DNA of 64,000 nucleotides from Epichloe hybrida (taxonomy: Eukaryota; Ascomycota; Sordariomycetes; Hypocreales; Clavicipitaceae), in contig JAFEKR010000084.1 of NCBI GenBank assembly GCA_019022495.1, positions 1 through 64,000 on the forward strand. The letters are read 5' to 3'. The position numbers and the translations under genes were made by a program. The notes under the pieces were generated by a model that searched no databases, was not told where the DNA came from, and saw only the letters and a program-made list of their open reading frames with translations. This document shows positions 47,801-58,281 of this stretch, in pieces (position 1 is the first letter of the stretch; every line of letters starts with the position of its first letter).

Positions 47801-49924
47801 GTCGCTTTTTTCCGTCCGACAAGTTACGACAGCAATCAATTGCACTTGTGGCAGACCAGAGACTTCCGGTTTCAGAGCCACTGCCGCCACTTCGGCAATG
47901 AGAGGATTTCGCAGCCCGGCCTCAATTTCTCCTAGTTCGACTCGCCTGCCAAGAATTTTTATTTGATCCGACGACAATCTTCCTAAGAACTCGACTTGCA
48001 GAGTGCCATCTGGGCCCATGATCAACCTTGCCATGTCTCCTGTTCGGTACAATTTTCCGTAAGGCTCGACGTCAACAAAGGCGGCTGCAGTTTTTTCGGG
48101 ACTTTTGAGATAGCCGATACTCAGTTGCGGACCTCCAATGGCTAATTCACCTGCAAAGCCTAGAGGTACAGCCTTGGGTGGCTCGGATGAGTCCAGTATG
48201 ATATTGGAACACGTAGGCAAGGGTGGGCCTATAAGAGATCCTCTGTGTTTCAGTGACACTCTCGCATCTACCGTACAGGTGATGGTGGCTTCAGTCGGAC
48301 CATAGGCGTTGAGAAGATTTGTATCACCGTCTGCCACTGATGGATCACGATCCCGGGCAAAAAGCTCCGAAGCCTCGCGTTTTAGCATTTCGCCGCAGAC
48401 CCATACCTCGCGAAGTTTTGGGATCCTGCTCGGCCTCAGTAAAGACGCCAAAGTCGGCGTGGTCATTGTAATCGTTGCTTCCAACTGAGTAATGACTGAC
48501 TCAGCATCAGTGAGCATCATGGTTCTGTCGCAAGCACATATTGTGCCACCGATGGAGAAAGTGACGAAGATTTCCAAGACGCATAGGTCGAACGTTGGCG
48601 CCGCCATTTGGAACCACCTGATACTTGATGGCCCCGATTCGAACGAGTGGGGAGATGCCGCAATGTTCGCAGCAATTGAGCACACAGCAGCATGGTGTGT
48701 TATCTGAACGCCTTTCGGTTTGCCGGTAGAGCCACTGGTAAACAGAATATAAGCGACATCATTCTCAGACGTGTTGACCAACGGAGGCGGCCTTTGCAGC
48801 AAATGCTCGCAGTTTTGGCGAGCAATTGTCTCTACGTTGATGAACGTGAAAATCGACGAGTCTCCAATGATCCTGTCGAAGTACTCGAGTGTCTCGGCGG
48901 AGCCAAGCACGACCTTGGAACTGGTAAGTCCTGTCATGTGCTGGAGCAGTTCCGAGGGGCAATCGGTAGGAACTGGGCATACTACGCAGCCTGCTTTGAG
49001 AATTCCCAACCAGGCAATGTATAATTCTGCCGAAGTGCTCAAAGCAACAGTGATATTTCGATCCGTGTGATCTGCGTCAACACCAATGATCTGCAGAATC
49101 TTTTCTGCCAGGTCCGAAGACAGATCATCCAGATTCTTGTAAGTGTAGGTTGCTCTGCCTGTCGAGCTTAAGGCGTCCAATGCTATTCTGCCAGGGTTTT
49201 CCCTCACTCGAGCCAAGAAGGCGTTATGCAGTAAAGGCTTCGCATATTCCTGAGGCCGTTTTGGAAGGCAGAGTTGACTCTCGAAATCTGGCGGAGTCAT
49301 CAATGGAGGATGGTTCAAAACTGACTGGCCCTGAAAGTTCAAGGTCTGAAGCTGAAGCTCTTGATTCGATTCTTCTTCACTGTGCTGAGAGGGGTTTGTC
49401 CAACCCATGTAGGAGCACAAGGAGGTACTGATAGATTGCAGAAGCGGCCGAGGTACGAGATCTCGGCAAATGCGTACAGAGTAGCTTGACATGTCGACGG
49501 CGACAACGAAGGATTTTTCAAGAGTAAAAAGTCTCGAATCATTGTTACGAAGCTGCCGGCGAATGATAATACCGAACTCAGAATGACCGCTTTCTACAAA
49601 TGGTGTGCTGCGCAACAGTGTGATTCCATTGTAGTCACTAGTCGCCTGCGTTGGGTCTTTTTTTGCTTGGGCCGTGCCAGATTCCGCAATATCGGATCCG
49701 CCGTTGCTGGGAGAAATGATGAAGTCGAATGATATCTCATCATCCCCGACCAAGCTTGATACAAAATTGGCAAAGCGACGCAAGGTCTCATCCTGACTCT
49801 GGTGTTGAGTGTCGATGTTGCCGCAAATAGTATGATGGCGCGCATTGCTTCCTACTGACTGTCTCTGCTTCGGCCCCTCAAAGCAGTGTAAGGCGGGAAA
49901 GCGGGTGACGGCTACTTGATCCAT
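35852..49924 (-). CDS. sidC: Ferrichrome-type siderophore NRPS (SidC/NPS1-like)
   Basis: One intron-free frame encodes 4690 aa. The order is A1-T1-C1-A2-T2-C2-A3-T3-C3-T4-C4-T5-C5, the SidC layout of three full modules plus two T-C repeats, which join three N5-acyl-N5-hydroxyornithines and three small residues into a cyclic hexapeptide. A-domain nucleotide loops lie near residues 395, 1515 and 2620 ([33 protein letters not shown]). Phosphopantetheine serines are S816, S1926, S3040, S3598 and S4156 (LGIDSL, LGVDSI, LGLDSI, YGIDSI, IGVDSI). Condensation sites are LHSVFDG (D1047), HHSLCDG (D2145), HHALYDM (D3263), HHATYDG (D3813) and HHALYDA (D4375). No thioesterase is present; the last C domain is expected to cyclise. 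Residues 1-220 match nothing I know. Ferricrocin, ferrichrome and malonichrome are all possible products. Confidence 0.88.
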   Translation of the reverse strand: MDQVAVTRFPALHCFEGPKQRQSVGSNARHHTICGNIDTQHQSQDETLRRFANFVSSLVGDDEISFDFIISPSNGGSDIAESGTAQAKKDPTQATSDYNGITLLRSTPFVESGHSEFGIIIRRQLRNNDSRLFTLEKSFVVAVDMSSYSVRICRDLVPRPLLQSISTSLCSYMGWTNPSQHSEEESNQELQLQTLNFQGQSVLNHPPLMTPPDFESQLCLPKRPQEYAKPLLHNAFLARVRENPGRIALDALSSTGRATYTYKNLDDLSSDLAEKILQIIGVDADHTDRNITVALSTSAELYIAWLGILKAGCVVCPVPTDCPSELLQHMTGLTSSKVVLGSAETLEYFDRIIGDSSIFTFINVETIARQNCEHLLQRPPPLVNTSENDVAYILFTSGSTGKPKGVQITHHAAVCSIAANIAASPHSFESGPSSIRWFQMAAPTFDLCVLEIFVTFSIGGTICACDRTMMLTDAESVITQLEATITMTTPTLASLLRPSRIPKLREVWVCGEMLKREASELFARDRDPSVADGDTNLLNAYGPTEATITCTVDARVSLKHRGSLIGPPLPTCSNIILDSSEPPKAVPLGFAGELAIGGPQLSIGYLKSPEKTAAAFVDVEPYGKLYRTGDMARLIMGPDGTLQVEFLGRLSSDQIKILGRRVELGEIEAGLRNPLIAEVAAVALKPEVSGLPQVQLIAVVTCRTEKSDSDVLAACQERAENVLQPHMRPSIYYVMDKLPRLASEKTDRKTLAKYCLSPEKSGLRRLRNGDVDGHREAGSSSIPMLQSVIEAVSSVAIVGSDKITSATTLLSLGIDSLRSVGLLQNFREIGIEGLQVTDILTCHNLGDLDTKAQQALNRSTPSLAKARNLQTLLIDFENRHKKQCLSALGFNEDNIVSFLPVTTSQAVALASFLLTADANGFQAVPGGKAFIQHTVYTVKSELNSQKIVESWTRVLSRYDIMRSVFVEVNDDLTPFAQCILSPDHEAAQIKPHFYSAKSDNECKDVIQAAQKAAEEKISLYEPPRRLSVVQSPTQTIIVFSQLHSVFDGGSETLLLEDIEREYFGQPSIERTGVLTAVERHFSENRAEAAQFWQAYMDGFLSPSFPCLRSTVPGPDENVCGGYSFMSDLSLESLTRQAAALQCSPLSILQAAWAQILFTYTGERDVAFGNTMSDRFTTELANCSAPVLTIQSTRVNLNEENDKRNIDILLERTAQNTAALSYLHTPITGARYDTTIALQMYLNSGKGEALYERVCHPGMHNDLAVMIEVYPDRSGLLEFRLTYQTALLDDDAAYTMLANLARVTNHIMSYPNAKYMDPSVWTSLQGPGQLEQINGYHHLGQQLLHECVAEFAQKSPNAIALAFYDDLSVDHPKVQLTYADLEVKATRVAGFLMSQLPAKEGSKHVVPIFMEKCPELYITLLGILKAGAAWCPVDPSYPPARQIFLIEKTTAGICFTSKSTTSQLSSILPASFKSISVSDLLEGGSCSTSRTLKASESARLDNHSIQRSDIAYVIFTSGTTGTPKGVPISHESASLSIDSYIQRVNVDLDLRGCEVRFLQFANYTFDAFVCDVFTAWRLGGTLVSATRDILLGSFIALANKVGATHTSMTPTFASTLLPQDFETLRVATMGGEVLPQILADKWKSRMSLCNVYGSAETAINTTINRLSAASRSGNIGTALPAVNAYVMASGYPVMKHMLGELVISGPQLSPGYWDNVHSSNNRFRWNSTLQCRVYHTGDYVRQLADGSFDFVGRKDDLVKIRGMRVELTEISTVCSAGHESVVHSEVLLAKLPGSTQSSLICFVDCGLQKSSDVDNFCILKNEEAQLVAQAVKRHATAELPRHMVPDVFMPLNCLPRNQSSKVNRKRLLEVVGREWSMQPMSPVADEQVDPAWCIKHRPLLEKIQGVIKIMPKTLSRSTTLSELGVDSIGAIRLSSRFKNDGHDISAIQVLDSVTIEDLNNHLSVKRQGTSNWKTLLSRYLDHWKPLVSRHLARDPAHFSLVPTTVFQDGMLVETLRDPMLYWASYSWRLPSTVDIARVRQAWQHVSKNHDILKVSFVPTAYFEQEETQSSGPSSMFIQLIDYNASMDWQEIVSDSGDWQQSIQAVCANLQRTQHENNFSSPPWRVTILAQQDQRIMNLTIHHSLCDGEMLRSLMHDVAWAYSTAELPVKRCQVQEAVSRLAVRYSEPEGHKFWGDMLSPLVSQTSLGDATSNSPKAVVRKIRHRTTELQATRSTSKLTGLARRLGASSLSPLFRVTFGIMLTEYYEQQSVLFGEVRSERLLESQLVGAMAPLSATYPVPFRSSGNLKDMVHSQQILVMDSIRYGPPQPSDVRKILKKSRDEALYSAVYVLRQRPEDDGGSLAPWEEFKDIFEIFVDHEFALNVLEGADDTVTISLSVDETLMSSSAQAIFLQQLDALLIAFDKSAPEISLSGLNAHFPLDLLSIASSKVSAQYTSTVPPSHYIETWAKTHPEWKAVEVATGFLGSQKIVTEDWTYKKLNETANQVANLIIHASLHGRAIAVSLDRSLIAFAIIVGIMKSGNTYVPIEAGLPNDRKSFLLRDSRAAMAFVCDNNFDGVELPPETKVLDTKNQSFIENLSTQDTSDILNNYPENLDAYLLYTSGSTGTPKGVRVSRHNLSSFSDAWGKLIGNVAPKSLELGGVGKFLCLASRAFDVHIGEMFLAWRFGLCAVTGERLSMLDDLPRTFRELGVTHAGIVPSLLDQTGLVPEDAPHLVYLGVGGEKMTPRTQQIWSSSDRVALVNVYGPTEVTIGCSAGRILPDSDTRCIGHPLGDSVAHVLAPGSNEHVKKGMAGELVIEGSLVANGYLNRPDAKGFCDINGRKMYRTGDIVRMDADSSILFLGRKDEQVKVRGQRLELGEVSEVIRSLSPTDIDVVTLLLNHPGTSKQFLVSFVASSGAAVRGELRWINENYKEINNSLRQTCEQTLPAYMVPDFIIPISFIPLRDTSAKTDAKALEHMFHTLSLGELFGESSSLVNKPTTAPSRDLTSIEKQILTVVKSVVGQDDKRDTRPRSTLFQLGLDSIASVKLSFKLKKLGFSTTVARLLQNPTIEELGRMKNALKESHDAEPSNSESITTRFEELEKKTMNSLKDRETTHIESIRPCMPLQEVLVAHTMSHGSEADNAYVSHMIFELDPAVVVEHVKAAWAAVVKNTELLRTCFIDRENDIVQLVIKENHATPVWKHLSNGTNMLKEELLSCKKEIADDIVTNIDKSPPVRFTLASCDGADETNEMSLFMLSIHHALYDMVSIEMIFQDFEVAYTDSSLPRRPSTLPLLEHIAAQQQNESKAKSYWTTLFDGYDHRIEKISPRTAQTTARTLNASLTTLESLCSQTNMTLSALIQGVFAYVLARTLKRPDLIFGVVLSGRSIDVEGIDAMAAPCISTIPQRLNIGTDGETIAELITTVQDRLFKSMEYQYTSLRSLSRWLEISGPLFSSLFSFTKLSPPEDSGSSKSRILKPTEGEMFLDFELALECEADPGTDTVTLRTRSTMFDKMEELDALLEQMESLVTSFTRGENKAVDGDFGSMLHTRLLPPHGSLQEESDDWSVLEQQIRDVVVAFSGALPNEVKRTTPFIKYGIDSITTIRFSTLLRKNGFWVSGADVLRNPSVAKLATHIQTTSSFNGTAKDSDNEASEPAGIGNWSKALLTGAVSTKVLDDVVAVYPLTPLQAGMISATVMMDPTLYAHHHPFRLPQGTSIDQVRSAWSRLVAKHDILRTSFHEINQPRPQLVGAVHQESILNWHEVATEDVQVAIDDLIKRTQFPSVSSFETPPVKATVIRSPEDMLLVVSLHHATYDGTSIRFIFEDLWAILRGNRVPERNPFYETAMKIHNMSSGSVGFWADSLSGYGGAAAIAEAEDIQNKMTSKTMLLAQDTSALEQWCTEKGVTIQTICQLAVSKAVCAQTKSRDVVLGQVHAARLDINGADKVAGPMLNTVPLRLCIHDELFTNHDYLRDLQAFQNKSLDHLHASLSDIQRLWRKENGRDGQLFEVLFIFRKGEDATEAPFWQPFEPEGSKESLPPSHYDLVIEVHQKSRGGLELEVHSRFADDTTSNLMSLLVESFESIRKHPDELAISSPGVLSKVPKPGLTRETGAVPTSPFDQSAIDQFLDPLRKVLSETTDTPVSSIDAQTSIFSIGVDSIVAIRVAGACRKAHIPLHTMEIMRNAKIGKLCEVAFAKSGQAAPNRSTTESNGVAPLLDQEVKEAAASKLGRAEAEIQEILPVLPGQEYHLACWLTSGKTLLEPVWVFKAENGLDAGRLRDTWISLVQKNDSLRTCFAQVKPTLAVQAILKPDCVDAAKSFTVQQVPENMTMEEYVKSEIHHLSLSPSSLYEPPVRIVLIQGGREGVSVLLRLHHALYDAWSMGILIDELSSLYCGTMQKPCPPLSVSHFAQFTQQKLRGKNEEQFWTETLGQCDPTILTPKADINTDSKSCNRAFVSFECVDVSMGALKSAARAFGITPQCLIQVAFGRMLSDVTESSSPVFGYYTAGRSAELEGIEALASPTLNMLPVAVPKDLVASQLAGTSLSILLQSFQDRTNSQSDYEQSRLRDVIKWAPNKGVSPLFNAHLNILWNDEILLKPQVSKDTLLRPWPLGVPSDYASPTPLSRGSSVDGLDTSFLPTNVLFADVGPSRETANLAIGIGCDPTLRDAQGLEEIARMFSGHLSRLVGSRDLV

Positions 49925-50504
49925 AACTTACTTTGTTGAAGTCTTTGTGAGTCGAGCGTTTTTGAAGCCGTTTTACTGACGTTTTGAGCTGGGGGGACTT
50001 TCTTTCCTCATACTTTGTAAATTTGTTTCATAACGAGGTGGGTACTTTTTCTGCCAAGGACTTTTACAAACTGTCAGGGTCTAGTCCTATTCTTGCCCGG
50101 TTGAACACATAAACAAGCATCGTGTGCGTATCAGTCTTGCGTCTAACAGGGTTCATCGACCAGATGGTGGGTCGGATACAAGAGACTCAAGAGTGCGGCG
50201 ATCAACAAGGACAAAAAAACAAACCGTGGGCGGTACTGTGAGTCATCTTGGTTATGCCACCACAATTCAGTTTTTTCTTCATGCCTCGCCCATCCGCCTA
50301 AAACCAAGGGCCGAAGATCCGTGATGTGCTCGGCTCGGTCTAGTGCCAAATCCGCCTCGATGGATACATGCCTCGTGCCTCCTGACTGCGAAGCGACAAG
50401 GGGCGTCGCATTACTGGGCATGATGATAAAGGCGGTAATCTCCCTTTCGACATAATGGCCGAGTCGGCGGCGAGGCCTCGGCTTTGAGACAAGGGCAGGA
50501 AAAA

Positions 50505-50513
50505 TTATCTGAT
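50505..50513 (-). promoter_or_regulatory. Iron-GATA (SreA-type) site ATCAGATAA
   Basis: TTATCTGAT on the plus strand is an exact reverse complement of ATCWGATAA, the published consensus of the iron-responsive GATA repressors SreA and Urbs1. It lies about 580 bp from the NRPS start. Confidence 0.7.
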
Positions 50514-50523
50514 CCAGACAAGG

Positions 50524-50532
50524 TTATCAGAC
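50524..50532 (-). promoter_or_regulatory. Near-match iron-GATA site
   Basis: TTATCAGAC differs from TTATCWGAT at one end position. It lies 10 bp from the exact site at 50505-50513; paired sites are typical of these repressors. Confidence 0.5.
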
Positions 50533-50797
50533 CCGGTTCAAAAAGGGGCCCAAGGGTGCGCACTGTGTGTTGGGGTGGGTCCTGACTCCTCCCCGCCGGT
50601 ACGAAGTGACTGCAGATTGATTAGCTCCACCTGATGTTGAGAGCGTGCGGCATGTTAAACGCCGATTGGTGGGCAGGTGGTGTGGTAGCAAAACTTCCGA
50701 CCTGGATGGATCCATTTCCTTCCTCATTGCCAAGTTTTCCTGGCCACGAGGATCGATTGGCCAGGATCGTGGCGAACTCCACCCATTCCTCGTAGGC

Positions 50798-50806
50798 TTA
50801 TCTGAT
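50798..50806 (-). promoter_or_regulatory. Iron-GATA (SreA-type) site ATCAGATAA, second copy
   Basis: A second exact TTATCTGAT, about 410 bp before the ABC transporter start. It is placed to act on the transporter, as the first pair is placed to act on the NRPS. Confidence 0.7.
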
Positions 50807-51029
50807 CTTTGCGGAAATCCTTGCTGGGGGGTGTGCTGGGGGGGTGTGCTGGGTTTATCAATCCGGCATCCATGTCCTATTCTCTTCTCTCCACAGAGGC
50901 GGCGACGAGGAGAAAGGACCAAGGTAGGATCTGAGTCCTGAGTGGAGTTAATGGAGTTGGGCACACAGCAAATAATGGAGTTTCGCTTCCAGTCTACATT
51001 AGTCATTGTCACCGTCTCTGGACCTGCCG

Positions 51030-51085
51030 CTGGACCTGGACCCGGACCCGGACCTGGACCCGGACCCGGACCTGGACTTGGACCT
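51030..51085 (+). repeat. GGACCC/GGACCT hexamer minisatellite
   Basis: About nine head-to-tail copies of a 6-bp unit, GGACC followed by C or T, lie 130-190 bp before the transporter ATG, probably in its 5' leader. A plus-strand frame through it would read Gly-Pro repeats but is not in frame with the transporter. Confidence 0.85.
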
Positions 51086-51216
51086 CATTTTCCGATACGT
51101 GAGTTTATTATGAGGCCTCGCCGCAGATGTCAGAATAAACAGGTGCAACGGGCCGTTCGATTCATCAGGGCGGGCGAACAGATTCGAAACGTCTTCTTCA
51201 TCACGACACATCACCA

Positions 51217-54200
51217 ATGTCGAATACGACCGAGAAAATGACTGCCAAAAAGGTACGTTAGAAGTAGAAACCCCAATCCATGTTTCCCATGACTGATTTG
51301 GCCCTCAAAAGCGGTCTCAATCCGCCTTTGGCTACATCCGCCTGCTGGTGGCCGTGGGACCGAAGCCTCTGGATTTCGTGCTGCTGGCTTTCGGGATCCT
51401 GGCCTCCATTGCTGCTGGCGTGCCATTCCCCATCATGTCAGTATTGTTCGGTCAATTGGTCGATCAGCTGAATGGTGCATCTTGCGCGAACGGGCAGCAG
51501 TCGGGCGACTCGGATGAAAACGCCATCGCCAACAAAGTTCTTTTCACCGTGTACATAACAATCGCCAACTTTATTCTCATTTACGTTGCCAGTGGTGCCT
51601 GGACCATATTTGGCGAGCGCTTAGTTCGCCGTCTCCGGTATGCTTACCTGCGGTCTTTGCTCAAGCAGGAGGTTGCTTTTTTCGAAACTTGTCCCGCTGG
51701 CGAGGTCGCTACCAGACTGGACGGCGATCTTACTACGATCCAGGCCGGCGTGTCAGAAAAGGTCGGAATCGTCATTCAAAGCCTCTCGTATTTTGTTACC
51801 GCATACATTGTGGCGTTCACATTGGACGCTCCGCTGTCGGGAATGCTCGTGAGCCTGGTACCAGCTTTCATGCTCATGGCATTTCTCGGTGGGCACTTTT
51901 CCAAGAAGTACAGAGGTCAGTTTGAAGAACGACTCGCGCCGGCTATCTCGGTGGCATCCGAATCGATATCCAATATGAAGCTCATCAAAGCTTTTCGCGC
52001 CGGCAAGAAGATCGAAGCCATTTTCGAAACTCACCTGGCTACCACGCGGCGACCTGCCTTGGGCAAACTCCTGACAGCGGCAGTCCAGATGGGCTTGCTG
52101 TATTTCATTGCATATTCTGCAAATGCCTTGGCGATTTCGCAGGGAGGAAGACAGGTGGCTGATTCAATCGCGTCGGGGTCGGGTGTCACTTTTGGAGCTG
52201 TGTATGCAGTCATGATGACACTGATAGATTGTATGCAAAAAAAACCCTCCATCTTTCTTTGTTGAGTTCCTTGAATCCATAATTTTGTGGCCTACTCATG
52301 CGTGTCCGTAGCATCATATATCATCAGCCAAGTTGCTCCATTTGCAACAATTTTTGCGGCAGCGTCAGGAGCCGCCGATAAGATTCTCGATACAATTCAC
52401 CGCAAACCAAACATTGATTCATCCGAGGGTGCCGATGGCCTTATCATGCCAAAGGTTGAGGGCAAGGTTGAGTTTCGGGACGTTGTGTTCCGCTACCCAA
52501 GTCGTCCCGGGGTGAAGGTCCACGACCATCTCAGTCTTACGATCCCTGCTGGGAAAATGACTGGTATCGTCGGCGGCTCCGGAAGCGGCAAGTCTACCAT
52601 AGCCACATTGACACAGCGATTTTATGATCCAGACGAAGGGGCCGTCCTGGTTGATGACCAAGACGTGCGAGACATCCAACTGCGAGCTCTGCGGGGTCAC
52701 ATTGGCTACGTCGAACAGAATCCTGTTCTTTTTGACCGCTCAATCATGGAAAACATTGCACATGGCTTGATAGGCTCTTCGAGACCGGAACACGCGCCTT
52801 TGCATGGCCTACTTGTCAGTGGCGATCTTTCTCGACTTGCAGACGAGGTTGTCGAGGGGGGTGACATGGACGAACTGGCAGCACGATCATCACAGCTGAA
52901 CGAGCTGCTGTCCCTGATTCGAGTTGCAGCTACGCAAGCAGGGCTGGATACATCCCTCGTCAAATTTCCACACGGCTTGGCTACATCCGTCGGCACTGGT
53001 GGTGGGAATCTTAGCGGTGGTCAGAAGCAGCGCGTGGCTCTCGCACGTGCTCTTATTCGGCAGCCGTCTATTCTTATCCTCGACGAGGCTACCGCTGCCC
53101 TTGACTCAAGCACGGAGGCACAGATCATGGGGTCTATTCATAATCTTCCGGGTAAGAGGACCATTCTCTTCGTGGCACATCGGTTGAGTACTGTGAAGAA
53201 TGCCGACAACATTCTTGTCATGGGGCCTGGAGGTAAAATCATTGAACACGGCAGTTACCCGACGCTTCTGAGCTCTGGCGGTGTCTTTGCCTCCATGGTT
53301 CAATCCCAAGCGATCGTGGCTGAAGAAGAGGGTAAAGATTCAACTTCGAAGGCGCCCGAATCATGCCATGCTGAAAAGATCGATGCAGTTATGACCTTGG
53401 GCAGTGACAACAAACAAGGGGCGACAGTCAATGAGACGATCAACGAAGAATCGCTATCGGCAGACAAAAAGGCACACGTCAAGCCGGAGGCGGAAATGAG
53501 CAGCCTCGCCGTCTTCTTCCATCTCATGAAGATAGACCGTATGCGCCACCGCGTTGCATCAATCGTAGGTCTCTTTGCCTCCATCATTGTCGGCGGAGCA
53601 CATACTGGTGAAGCCATCATCTTTGGCAATGCCGTTGCCAACCTGGCCTTTTGCCGTGCGCCGCCTGATGTTCGCCGCAGTGCTGCTCTCTACGGCCTTC
53701 TTTTTTTCCTGCTTGCCGTCCTTGAATTCTTTGCAAACACAGTGTCCGTCTCATGTTTTGGGTACGTCTCTGACGGGCTCGTCAACAACATTCGCAGGTA
53801 CACCTTGCGATCTTTGCTTCGTCGTGATCTGCAATGGCATGAGACAGGAGACAGGACGCCAGGTGCCCTCATAGGCTACTTCACGGCTGACGCGACGGCC
53901 ATGAGTGGCTTGACGGGAACAATTTTGGGCGTCACAGTGTCAGTCTTGGTGACTCTGCTTGGTGGCATCATTCTCGCCAACATTGTGGCGTGGAAGGTCT
54001 CTCTCGTCCTGACCGCTTGTGTGCCTCTGATCTTCGCTTCCGGATTTCTTCGACTCCGTCTCCAGGCACGATTTGCGGCGCGACACGCCAAAGCATTCTC
54101 GGACTCTGTCTCTACCGCTACAGAGTCGGTCACACAAATCAAGACCGTATCTGCGTTTTCTCTGCAGGAGGAGGTTCTCAACACATTCCACAGATCACTC

Positions 54201-54818
54201 GGTGGCCCGTACAAGGCTACTCTAAAGTCGATTGCTTTTGGCAATCTATGGCTTGCCGGGGCTTTCAGCATCGGAACCTTGGTCAAAGCCCTGGCCTTTT
54301 GGTGGGGTGGCCGCCTCATAGCTCGAGGGGAGATCACGCAGACTGCCTTCCTCATCAGTCTGGTATCCCTTTTGTCTGCAGCAGAAACCAGCGGTCAGCT
54401 ATTCAGTCTGAGCCCGGACGTCACCAAGGCTGTCGTGGCTGCTCGTCGCGTGTTTGGCCTGATCTGCCCAGATGGCAAAACCGATCGACTTCGTCTCGAA
54501 CAACCGCCACCTTCTGATGCGGAGAAAAACTTGGCTCCTCGTTCTGGTCCTGCTGGTCCAGAGGTGGGAGTGGAGATCTCTCTTCAGAATGTCCACTTCT
54601 CATACCCAAACAGTCCCGATACTCCAATCCTTCGAGATTTGTCACTTGACATTCCTGCGGGGTCATTTGTGGCTCTTGTTGGGACGAGTGGAGTCGGGAA
54701 ATCCACCATCCTCTCATTACTCGGTGGTTTATACAAGTCCACGGGGGGCAAAGTGACACTCGACGGCTACGACATCGGCAGACGTCGTCACAATGCAAGC
54801 GACGGCGAGGCCTTTGCA

Positions 54819-54851
<33 letters not shown>

Positions 54852-55400
54852 GACCCCTTGCCCATCTGGAATGACATGGCCCTGGTGCCACAGGACCCCA
54901 CTCTATTCTCCGGGACCCTGGCGTTCAACATCAATTTAGGCAGTCGGGACGGCCAGGACGCATCCCCGGCTGAAATTGAGGATGCTGCTCGTCTTGCCCA
55001 CATCCACGACACAATCAAAGAACTTCCCAAGGCATATGAAACGCTCTGCGGTCCGTCAGGGTCTCAAGTCTTCTCTGGTGGCCAGAAGCAACGACTTTGC
55101 ATCGCCCGAGCTCTGATTCGAAATCCACGTCTATTACTGCTGGACGAGCCGAGCAGTGCCATGGACGCAGAGAGCGAGCGCCTCTTTGAAAGGACTCTCG
55201 AGGGCCTTATGAGGCGCAACGATGAGGGTAAAAGACGAGTCACAGTGGTCACCATTGCCCATAGGCTACGAACAGTCATGAAAGCAGACAAGATCTTTGT
55301 CATTGAACATGGGCAGATCCTCGATGTGGGCACACACAATGAGCTTGTGTCACGATGCGTCAAGTATCGCGAAGATGTCATGCATCAGACGTTGAACTAG
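51217..55400 (+). CDS. Full-size ABC (ABCB/MDR-type) transporter, likely siderophore-associated
   Basis: Three exons, 51217-51252, 51312-52230 and 52312-55400, encode 1347 aa (introns of 59 and 81 bp). The layout is membrane domain, ATPase, membrane domain, ATPase, typical of ABCB exporters. ATPase 1 has GGSGSGKST (K412), LSGGQKQR (near 551), ILILDEATAALD and VAHRLSTV. ATPase 2 has GTSGVGKST (K1115), FSGGQKQR (near 1240), LLLLDEPSSAMD and IAHRLRTV. Both sites therefore look catalytically complete. Ten consecutive Asp lie in ATPase 2 at about 1156-1165, between Walker A and the Q-loop (VPQDP). It is divergent from the ferrichrome-type NRPS and shares iron-GATA sites with it, so export of the siderophore or handling of its intermediates is inferred; the substrate is not proven. 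Confidence 0.88.
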
Positions 55401-56232
55401 TAGTACATGGTTTTCGGGTGAATTACAAAAAAAAAAAAGCATGGGATTTACTATAGAGCGGGCAATTTTCATAGCAGAACGCATTCCTTCCTGGATTCCT
55501 CCGTACACATTGAATAATACGCGTACGTACACTGCACGGCTTCTATCTCGAGGGTCCGTTCCTTGCCAGCTTGTAGCTAGTTTGCTTCATGCGGGTAGCA
55601 CATGTATCTCTGGGAGCGTCATCACACCGAGTTGAATGTAAAGAAGAGTCTGGAACAATCACACAATTGGGGACGGTTGACCTCGGCATTGCATGTTGCC
55701 TGCCGACGCGAGCCCAGTAAGCCCAGCTTCGCTGTCCCTTGTGGTTCCTGGATGTGACGCTTTTCCCCGCACATCCACGACACAAAGGGTCCCGGTAGGA
55801 TCGATTAGGAAGGTACTCAAATGCATGTCAAAGACAGATGTCCGAACAGGTCTAACGTCGCGGGCTTTTCAAAAATCGCAAACCGCAAACTTTCTCATCC
55901 TCAAAGAGGCAAGGGGGGTACATACAGTCTAACCCCTAAATGATTTTACACCAACTACAAGCCCCACGTAGGGCAGCCACTATTAGCTTTAAGTGCCTAT
56001 AGTAAGTGAAGCTATTAGGGACATCATAGGAGTATTTATACTAGTAAAAGGTACTAAGTAGTCCTAGTAAAATACATGTAAGCCAAGGTACCCTTTACCT
56101 CACTTAGTGTAATGAAAAGATTTTTTATTAGCCTACTACCCCTATACAGTGGGTTGTAGTTATAGGACTGCGCTAGCTAGAACACTTGGAGAATACAGGC
56201 ATCATTTTACCTCACTCACTTTTAGTATTGCT
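55401..56232. other. Intergenic region, partly AT-rich
   Basis: No gene is seen. From about 55930 to 56210 the sequence is TA-rich with short repeated words (for example TTTTACCTCACTCACT against TTTACCTCACTTAG), suggesting an old repeat remnant. Confidence 0.45.
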
Positions 56233-56787
56233 TCACGCCTCAGTGATTAATATCTGAACGTCTTCACCCGAAAAAGGCTGCATATCTTTTACGGTTATAG
56301 ACCGACCCATGCCCAAAAGGAGATTCCTCCAGAGCACATGGCCCGAGGAATTTAAGATATTAATGATTAAGTTGATGGGAGCTGGGTTGGTAAGCATTAA
56401 TTTGGTGCATAATCGTCCCAGCTTCTCGCCTTGTCCCGAGAATGCGTACTGCCTAGTCCTGCTCAGTGTGAAGCCTATAGTGATTCCCCCAATTATCACA
56501 CTCGCAGCCTGCTCATTTAAAGGAATGTGCACTGTTGCTATGGTGGTTTGCCCGCGCGTGCGTTTATGAAGGGACATGGCCTCTAGCTCTCGTCTATAGG
56601 AGAGGAGAAGAGAGAACATGTGAGCAAGATTGAAACCTAAATGAGGCTTTTAACGTGTTTTGACGTACCCAGGAGTTGCAACAACAACGTCGTACAGGTC
56701 ATCCTGCTTATTGTTGCATTTCTTAACAAGAGGGGTTGTGAGGGCCTTGGCGCTGGCAAAGAAGCCAAGAGTAGTGAGGAACTTCAT
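56233..56787 (-). CDS. Small secreted protein
   Basis: Two exons, 56787-56669 and 56593-56233, encode 159 aa. The 75-bp intron (GTACGT...CTATAG) joins in phase 2 within ATPG-RELEA. The start MKFLTTLGFFASAKA is a clear signal peptide. The mature part has only two cysteines and several alternating hydrophobic stretches (IATVHIPL, ASVIIGGITIGFTL, INLIINILNSSGHVLW), which suggests a beta-rich fold. I do not recognise the family. It is convergent with the ABC transporter gene and beside AT-rich DNA, a common setting for lineage-specific secreted proteins. No function is assigned. Confidence 0.65.
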
Positions 56788-58281
56788 TGATATTTAGGGC
56801 CTTGGATATGGCTTTGCACGGGATAGGATAATGGAGTTGAAGTTGAAGCTGAGGAAAGCGATGGGTTTACGTTCTACAGAGTAAAAGTCTGACCAAGGCT
56901 GTCTTCATATACACTGGACGGTAATGTAAGAAATAATGTGAGTTAGACTATAGCTATATCAAAGTTCCGCATCTGTTATCAAAAATCGGCAGGTGTCTTT
57001 AGCCTAAGATTAACGGTTCAATAAGCAAGCAAATCAAAGGAGTTCTGCTATTAATTAGAGCTGTATTACGGCAAATCCAAAATGGTCGGTACCCACAATT
57101 GTCATGCAGCCACATCACACGTCCCACGCCTTCGCACCAAATTCATATGAGGCGCTATGGGAAGAAAAATATCGCGTAATATCTCGAGACTACACACGCG
57201 TTTTTAAGCAAACGAGCCGGTCGCGATTGAATTGGCTGGCCGCGATTGAAAAACATAATATAACGGACTTTATCATGTGTGCCGAGGAAATGTGCCGTGA
57301 CTGTGGGTGTGATTTACGTGTGGGAATGTGGCAAGTAAGTAACCTTCCTATCAGAAACTGGCTAGTCACACCACTCCTGTATGCAATAGCACACACACAT
57401 ATGACAGCGCTTGACTGGCTAGTAGCGAGAGTCCGGCACGCGTCAGAGCCATTCCGCACTGTGTGATGGGATCAAGTTGAGAGCTTGTTGTTAGCATTGC
57501 AGAGCAACATGACCATATCGCTTGCTGCCGAGATGACATTGCAAGGCGTAGCTGTGGCTGCGGATTCCCGTGGGCTGGTGCAACCAGCGCGTTCCTGCAG
57601 ACCAATGGTTTGTCAGGGCTCCTCAGCCTCTTCTCGGGGGATTTGCTTGATAAGTTCGGACGGTGTACGGATTATAATGAGATCTGATCCATGATTCGGC
57701 CGGACCTCCCGAATACTGCCACTTATGGAGGGGTCCCTCATTTGAACTTACCAGGACTGGCCCTTCTCAATGTCTAGACTCTCATCAGCATTTCCTTCGT
57801 CTCATTCAGCATCTGGAAAATCACTGACAGTTGGCGAAGGTCGGGGTCTAATTTGGTGGACGGCAGCCAATTAATTATATGGGTGGTGGGTACCGGTCAC
57901 ACCAACGCCTGTCACAGCAGCGCCTTCCACACATACGAGCACCTCTCGCACTGAACATGAAGCTGCACAGGCTCATCATTTGGAGCCTCAGCCTTTTTGC
58001 ATTCTCCTTGCCCAAAGCTCTTTAGTATCCCGGTGATTCATATATTGCAGTTCTTATTTTGAAAATTTTGAACAAAAAGAAATGGAAAATGGAAGAGGAG
58101 GAGCATTTCTGGTGCTATTGAGAGTTAGCTCGAGCATAATCTTGGAATCTCGTCTTACCCCACGGTGGCAGAACAAATGGGATTCGTTTCAAAATTAAAA
58201 CTTGAGGAAAATGCTTTCCTCATGAATGTTCCTGTGGCTATATCCTAACTGGGGACAAAACACAGTATTCGTGACAGGCTA
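56788..58281. other. Intergenic region with one weak open frame
   Basis: About 1.5 kb. A plus-strand frame at 57104-57466 (ATG, 120 codons) shows no domain I trust. No other coding signal is seen. Confidence 0.4.

Larger units (their letters stand above)
49925..51216. promoter_or_regulatory. Bidirectional NRPS/ABC transporter promoter
   Basis: About 1.3 kb separates the two start codons. It holds two exact ATCWGATAA sites and one near match, two ATTGG (inverted CCAAT) boxes at 50665-50669 and 50756-50760, and a GGACCC/GGACCT hexamer repeat near the transporter start. Iron-dependent co-regulation is inferred from the sites. Confidence 0.65.

Noticed and set aside
50665..50760. CCAAT boxes as CBC-HapX iron-regulatory sites
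   Set aside because: The expected RWT triplet 12 bases after CCAAT is not present at either box, so only plain CCAAT boxes are claimed.
52287..52311. Starting a separate second transporter half at 52287
   Set aside because: The region 52231-52311 is an intron with GTATGC and TAG ends. Splicing restores the helix TLIDSSYIISQVAPF, so there is one gene.
57104..57466. ATG-started plus-strand frame of 120 codons
   Set aside because: Plausible composition but no domain, neighbours or splice evidence; kept only as a note in the intergenic entry.
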